A stretch of 64,000 bases of DNA. Source: Dolichospermum planctonicum (lineage in GTDB: Bacteria; Cyanobacteriota; Cyanobacteriia; Cyanobacteriales; Nostocaceae). The notes beneath the pieces are model-generated. The model searched no databases. It saw nothing but the letters and a program-made list of their open reading frames with translations, and had not been told where the DNA came from. The translations under genes were made by a program, and so were the position numbers. The DNA is taken from positions 37,441-101,440 of the forward strand of contig NZ_BJCF01000009.1 in the NCBI RefSeq assembly GCF_005402965.1. Reading direction: 5' to 3'. Below are positions 59,941-64,000 of this stretch, piece after piece; the stretch's first letter is position 1; every line of letters begins with the position of its first letter.

Positions 59941-59970
59941 TAGTTAAGACAGGATTATTTAAGGTTTAAG
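59941..59970 (-). promoter_or_regulatory. Candidate Pho box
   Basis: On the minus strand CTTAAACC and CTTAACTA lie 22 nt apart with a degenerate middle repeat (AATAATCC) at the 11-nt step, similar to the cyanobacterial PhoB box (repeats of PyTTAAPyPyT every 11 nt). It is about 200 nt before the phosphatase start. Confidence 0.35.
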
Positions 59971-60028
59971 TTCATATATAAAAATGATAAAATAATTGAC
60001 TAATCACTAATGAGTAAATATTAAGCAA

Positions 60029-60128
60029 GTGAACGGAAAAAAAACCGACATAAGTAACGAAAAGTAAAGTTGCCCAAAACCTCTTCCTTCCAGTTAAGAG
60101 TTCCCTGTTCCCTGGTCATAACGACAAT
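60029..60128 (+). repeat. Dispersed repeat, second copy (inverted relative to 38213-38322)
   Basis: Contains GTGAACGGAAAAAA, ACCGACATAAGTAACG, AAAGTTGCCCAAAACCTC and GTCATAACGACAAT in the order seen in the reverse complement of 38213-38322. Here the AACTCTT heptamer is present once. Confidence 0.8.
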
Positions 60129-60162
60129 TTTTAACGCCAACCTACTTATACCTTCTTGAAAT

Positions 60163-60212
60163 AAAAAAAGTGGGAGATGATAGCAAAGCGCGACCTAGGA
60201 ATCATCCCCCAC
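60163..60212 (-). terminator. Terminator of the nucleoside hydrolase-RTX gene
   Basis: Same stem as at 51738 (GTGGGGGATGAT with ATCATCTCCCAC, then seven T). The loop reads TCCTAGGTCGCGCTTTGCT, without the intact HIP1 octamer. Confidence 0.87.
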
Positions 60213-60247
60213 CTCAAAAATTACTAATTAAGTAAACTAATTAGTCC

Positions 60248-62653
60248 TTAAACAAGAGAGAAATTACTAGCAGTCAGAGTGGGAGCAGTGACGAGAATAG
60301 CAAACTCACCACCAGTACCAAAGCCCGCAGCCGCGCCATTTTGGTTGTAGTAAAGACTACCACTGCTAGAGCTATAAACAATCAGCCCGTTACTAGTACC
60401 TACCAAATCATCATCTTCAACCACAGCAAACTCGTTTGCTACACTGAATCCTTGACCGATAACACTGGTAACAGAAGCAAATACAGACTTACTCAACAAT
60501 ATTTTATCATTACCGATACCAAAGTCTTGGATAGTATCTAGACCTTGACTAGCTACAGTGAATGCAGAATTCCCTGCCAAGCTGAAGACATCATTACCAG
60601 CGCCACCAGTCAGAATGTCATTACCAGCACCACCAACTAGAGTATCATTACCAGCACCACCAGTCAGAATGTCATTACCAGCGCCACCAACCAAGCGGTT
60701 ATCTAGGTCATTGCCGATAATTTTATCGGACCCAGCACCAGCAATCAGATTTTCAATGGTATTAGCGACAGTTAATGTCAGTTTTGAACCATTAGCAACC
60801 AGGGTTTGAGTAGTAGTAATGCCTAGATTTAGGCGAATTGCTGCGGTTGTACCTGTGAAGTCAATGGTATCTTGACCACCACTTACTGCTTCTGTAATGG
60901 TGTCAGTACCGAGGCTAGTTGTGGTAATGACAAAATTATAGGTATCATTTCCTATACCACCAACCAAACTGTCATTACCTACACCACCAATCAGGGTATC
61001 ATTTCCTGTATCACCATTGAGGGTGTTATTTCCACTGTTACCTGTGATGGTATTATTCAGGCTATTGCCAGTGCCGTTAATGGCTGTAGTTCCAGTGAGG
61101 GTGAGGTTTTCTACGTTGGCGCTCAGAGTGTAGGTGACAGATGATTGTACTAAGTCTGTACCTCCATTCAATGCTTCTGTAACTACATCAAGTATGTTGT
61201 CAACAATGTAAGTATCATTGCCTACACCGCCAATCAGGGTATCCGCACCAGCACCACCGTTTAGGGTGTTATCACCATTGTTACCTGTGATAGTGTTATT
61301 AGCGGTGTTACCTGTGCCGTTAATGTTAGCTATTCCAGTGAGGGTGAGGTTTTCTACGTTGGCACTCAGAGTGTAAGTGATAGATGATTGGACTAAATCC
61401 GTACCTTGAGTAGCTGCTTCTGTGACTACATCACCCGTGCTATCAACAACATAAGTATCATTTCCTATACCACCAACCAAACTGTCATTACCCACACCAC
61501 CAATCAGGGTGTCATTACCCGCAAAACCAGTGAGTTTGTTATTTCCACTATTGCCAGTGATGATGTTATTAGCGGCGTTACCTGTACCATCAATGTTGTT
61601 AACACCAGTCAAGGTGAGGTTGGTTTTTGCTGCTGCTAATGTGGTAGTAACACCAGAGGTAACGGTATCAATATCAAGTAGTGATGAGAACAATTGACTG
61701 GCATTAAAGCTAATGTTGTTAAAACTTGGATTTAATGATACCAAAACATTCGGTGTTAAACCAGAAACAACTTTTGTTTGTCCTTGAATAGATCCGGGGG
61801 CTGATGTTGTATCAACTTCAATGTGCAAAGGTGTCTCTGGAGAGAAATCTGGTTCACTGAGATTGATTGCTGCTACCAAATCCCAGACAGGATTTGGATC
61901 ATTATTGCTAGCAATAACAGTCAATGCGAAATCTAAAAATTCTGCTGCAAGCTTACTTTCCGAATTTGGTGTTGTTAGCCATGCTTCGTAGTCTTTTCTA
62001 TTAAACTCAATTTTGTTGGTTGCATCCAGAGGAGTGAGTTGAATTTTCAGTCCTCTTTCTCCAGCCTTAAATACCTCTTGTGCTGCAACTGGATCAACCC
62101 AGATATTGAACTCAGCCACTGTATTGGTAGAGAATGGTGGATCAGGAAGTACAGCAAGATTACCGGGAACAAAAACAGCCCCTCCCAAAATTTGCAAGAC
62201 AGAAATATTGTTGATAATTGAAGGGTCAAGACGCAAAGCTTCAGCGATATTAGTTAGTGAACCAGTTGACAAAACTGCTACCGGTTGAGGTGATTGCTTA
62301 ATTTTTTCAACAATCAGTTCTGCCGCATTCCTAGTTACAAAAGAGGGGATTTCTTGTGGTAGTGTGACAAAAGGACTCCAGAATGTAGTTGCCCCATCCC
62401 GAATAAAGTCTGGAAAGGCGTTATTTCCTGCTAATGGTGTGGATCTACCAATACCAATAGGAATGGTAGTCTCATCCAATCGGTATAGCATTTTGGCCAG
62501 ATTACTAGCAAACGTTGGAGGATTAGCAATACCTTGTGAGATTGTAACTGCTTGAACATCAAACTTAGGATTGGCCAACATGAAAGCTAATGCGGTCATC
62601 CCATCCTGACTACCATCATCATCCACAATTAAAGGAATACGATCCTGAGACAT
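60248..62653 (-). CDS. Secreted nucleoside hydrolase with RTX repeats
   Basis: 801 aa, no Sec signal. Residues about 5-320 are an inosine-uridine-preferring nucleoside hydrolase domain: [19 protein letters not shown] carries the Asp cluster that binds Ca2+ and ribose, and [17 protein letters not shown] and [12 protein letters not shown] follow as in the family. Residues about 350-700 are RTX-type Ca2+-binding repeats ([11 protein letters not shown] and VENLTLTG units). The last 110 residues are nearly identical to those of the neighbouring RTX genes. It would split nucleosides into ribose and base outside the cell, after phosphatases have removed phosphate. Two TATAATCT elements upstream (about 62680-62715) may be promoter parts. 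Confidence 0.9.
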   Translation of the reverse strand: MSQDRIPLIVDDDGSQDGMTALAFMLANPKFDVQAVTISQGIANPPTFASNLAKMLYRLDETTIPIGIGRSTPLAGNNAFPDFIRDGATTFWSPFVTLPQEIPSFVTRNAAELIVEKIKQSPQPVAVLSTGSLTNIAEALRLDPSIINNISVLQILGGAVFVPGNLAVLPDPPFSTNTVAEFNIWVDPVAAQEVFKAGERGLKIQLTPLDATNKIEFNRKDYEAWLTTPNSESKLAAEFLDFALTVIASNNDPNPVWDLVAAINLSEPDFSPETPLHIEVDTTSAPGSIQGQTKVVSGLTPNVLVSLNPSFNNISFNASQLFSSLLDIDTVTSGVTTTLAAAKTNLTLTGVNNIDGTGNAANNIITGNSGNNKLTGFAGNDTLIGGVGNDSLVGGIGNDTYVVDSTGDVVTEAATQGTDLVQSSITYTLSANVENLTLTGIANINGTGNTANNTITGNNGDNTLNGGAGADTLIGGVGNDTYIVDNILDVVTEALNGGTDLVQSSVTYTLSANVENLTLTGTTAINGTGNSLNNTITGNSGNNTLNGDTGNDTLIGGVGNDSLVGGIGNDTYNFVITTTSLGTDTITEAVSGGQDTIDFTGTTAAIRLNLGITTTQTLVANGSKLTLTVANTIENLIAGAGSDKIIGNDLDNRLVGGAGNDILTGGAGNDTLVGGAGNDILTGGAGNDVFSLAGNSAFTVASQGLDTIQDFGIGNDKILLSKSVFASVTSVIGQGFSVANEFAVVEDDDLVGTSNGLIVYSSSSGSLYYNQNGAAAGFGTGGEFAILVTAPTLTASNFSLV

Positions 62654-62725
62654 ATAGCAAAAGTTATTATGAAATAGTTTTTAACGAGATTATACTTTAT
62701 GAACCAGATTATACCTTCTTGAAAT

Positions 62726-62775
62726 AAAAAAAGTGGGAGATGATAGCAAAGCGCGACCTAGGAATCATCCCCCAC
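62726..62775 (-). terminator. Terminator of the third RTX gene
   Basis: Stem GTGGGGGATGAT/ATCATCTCCCAC followed by T7, nearly identical to 60163-60212 including the preceding ACCTTCTTGAAATA stretch. Confidence 0.87.
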
Positions 62776-62810
62776 CTCAAAAATTACTAATTAAGTAAAC
62801 TAATTAGTCC

Positions 62811-64000
62811 TTAAACAAGAGAGAAATTACTAGCAGTCAAAGTGGGAGCAGTGACGAGAAGAGCAAACTCACCACCAGTACCAAAGCCCGCAGCCGCGCC
62901 ATTTTCGTTGTAGTAAAGACTACCACTGCTAGAGCTATAAACAATCAGCCCGTTACTAGTACCTACCAAATCATCATCTTCAACCACAGCAAACTCGTTT
63001 GCTACACTGAATCCTTGACCGATAACACTGGTAACAGAAGCGAATACAGACTTACTCAACGATATTTGGTCATTACCGGGAGTAAAGTCTTGGATAATAT
63101 CTAGACCTTGACTAGCTACAGTAAATACAGAATTCCCTGCCAAGCTGAAGACATCATTACCAGCGCCACCGATCAGAGTATCATTACCAGCACCACCAAC
63201 TAGAGCATCATTACCAGCGCCACCAGTCAGAGCATCATTACCAGCGCCACCAACCAAGCGGTTATCTAAGTCATTGCCGATAATTCTATCTGCTCCAGCG
63301 CCAGCAATCACGTTCTCAATGGTATTGGCGGCAGTTAATGTCAGTTTTGAACCATTAGCAACCAGGGTTTGAGTAGTAGTAATGCCTAAATTTAGGCGGA
63401 TTGCTGTGGTTGTACCAGTGAAGTCAATGGTATCTTGACCACCCACTACTGCCTCTGTAATGATGTCAGTACCGACGCTAGTGGTAATGGAGAACAAATA
63501 AGTATCATTTCCTGTACCACCAATCAAACTGTCGTTACCTAAACCACCATTAAGGGTATCATTGCCTAAACCACCATCAAGGATGTTATTAGCCGTGTTA
63601 CCTGTAATGACGTTATGGGTATCGTTACCTATACCGTTGATAGCGGTTGTTCCTGTAAGAGTGAGGTTTTCGATATTGCTGAAAGTAGCAAGAGCAAGAG
63701 CGACACTGGATTGAATGCCATCTGTACCCTCTCCCTGATTTTCCATGATGGTGTCAGTTATGCTATCTACAACATAGATATCGTCACCTAAACCACCAAT
63801 CAAAGTATCAGTACCTAAACCACCATTAAGGGTATCATTACCTAAACCACCATCAAGGATGTTATTAGCCGTATTACCTGTAATGACGTTATGGGTATCG
63901 TTACCTATACCGTTGATAGCGGTTGTTCCTGTAAGAGTGAGGTTTTCGATATTGCTGAAAGTAGCAAGAGCAAGAGCGACACTGGATTGAATGCCATCTG
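62811..64000 (-). CDS. RTX repeat protein, N-terminal part outside the window
   Basis: The frame is open from the stop at 62811 to the window edge; only the C-terminal ~395 residues are seen. They contain [12 protein letters not shown] beta repeats, glycine-rich GGAGND and GGLGNDTL repeats that bind Ca2+, and the secretion region (VFSLAGNS to ASNFSLV) shared with the two genes downstream. Any catalytic domain must lie beyond the edge. The reading frame includes a 276-bp tandem DNA duplication (63540-64000). By analogy it is another secreted hydrolase or surface protein. Confidence 0.85.
   Translation of the reverse strand, partial: DGIQSSVALALATFSNIENLTLTGTTAINGIGNDTHNVITGNTANNILDGGLGNDTLNGGLGTDTLIGGLGDDIYVVDSITDTIMENQGEGTDGIQSSVALALATFSNIENLTLTGTTAINGIGNDTHNVITGNTANNILDGGLGNDTLNGGLGNDSLIGGTGNDTYLFSITTSVGTDIITEAVVGGQDTIDFTGTTTAIRLNLGITTTQTLVANGSKLTLTAANTIENVIAGAGADRIIGNDLDNRLVGGAGNDALTGGAGNDALVGGAGNDTLIGGAGNDVFSLAGNSVFTVASQGLDIIQDFTPGNDQISLSKSVFASVTSVIGQGFSVANEFAVVEDDDLVGTSNGLIVYSSSSGSLYYNENGAAAGFGTGGEFALLVTAPTLTASNFSLV
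63540..64000. repeat. 276-bp tandem repeat in the RTX gene
   Basis: 63540-63724 and 63816-64000 are almost identical (TAAACCACCATTAAGGGTAT at the start of both). The period of 276 bp is 92 codons, so the frame is kept. The second unit runs beyond the window. Confidence 0.9.

Larger units (their letters stand above)
59741..60162. other. Promoter region of the giant phosphatase gene plus a dispersed repeat
   Basis: About 420 bp upstream of the minus-strand phosphatase gene. It holds a candidate Pho box (59941-59970) and one copy of a dispersed repeat (60029-60128). No coding frame. Confidence 0.5.

Noticed and set aside
60558..61697. Similar plus-strand frames opposite the nucleoside hydrolase gene
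   Set aside because: Shadow of RTX repeats, with no start signals or independent motifs.

Overview
The window looks like a chromosomal segment of a filamentous cyanobacterium of the order Nostocales (Anabaena/Dolichospermum-like). Evidence: an A+T-rich background with many GCGATCGC (HIP1) octamers, heptanucleotide tandem arrays between genes, an oxygen-type diflavin flavoprotein, NDH-1 genes in the order ndhA-I-G-E, a ferredoxin-type glutamate synthase, and an AvaI-like restriction-modification pair. Species cannot be fixed from the sequence alone.

Layout. 1-9.9 kb is an accessory, defence-rich stretch: a frameshifted secreted protein, a DUF433/DUF5615 toxin-antitoxin-like pair lodged between a truncated and an intact copy of a flavodiiron gene, an AvaI-type methylase and endonuclease, a Uma2 protein, an RRM RNA-binding protein, a decayed dioxygenase fragment, and a two-gene ATPase/TOPRIM-like module. 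10-11.2 kb carries dxr. 11.5-23.4 kb is an envelope glycan cluster: five multi-pass GT-C-like sugar transferases, a GT2 polyprenyl-phosphate sugar transferase, a small flippase-like protein and a CE4 deacetylase, interrupted by a second Uma2 gene. 23.7-31.8 kb holds glutamate synthase, a secreted phosphodiester-glycosidase-like protein, a cupin and an A-type Fe-S protein. 31.9-37.3 kb is the str cluster (rpsL, rpsG, fusA, tuf, rpsJ) behind a near-consensus sigma-70 promoter. 37.4-43.5 kb is housekeeping: a LON-domain protein, a 2OG-Fe(II) oxygenase, tRNA-Leu(UAG), alr, an HNH protein and a DHH phosphoesterase. 43.5-45.6 kb is a second defence-like island: a stop-interrupted remnant, a three-part PD-(D/E)XK + HEPN + RelE-like protein, and a Shedu-like nuclease with one in-frame TAG. 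45.7-51.7 kb returns to metabolism: sixA, gltA, ndhAIGE, nadK.

51.8-64 kb is a minus-strand run of three RTX proteins. The first, 2638 aa, strings together an endonuclease/exonuclease/phosphatase domain, two esterase-like phytase domains, a beta-propeller phytase, a PhoD-type phosphatase, a Calx-beta domain and RTX repeats. The second fuses a nucleoside hydrolase to RTX repeats. The third runs off the window. All share a nearly identical C-terminal secretion module and the same terminator hairpin. Together they look like a secreted phosphorus and nucleotide scavenging set.

The best candidates for undescribed biology are the PD-(D/E)XK-HEPN-RelE/Shedu island (43.5-45.6 kb), the RTX phosphorus cassette (51.8-64 kb), the toxin-antitoxin insertion into the flavodiiron gene (0.7-1.65 kb), the ATPase/TOPRIM pair (8.0-9.9 kb), and a string of hairpins between gltA and ndhA (47.6-47.8 kb).
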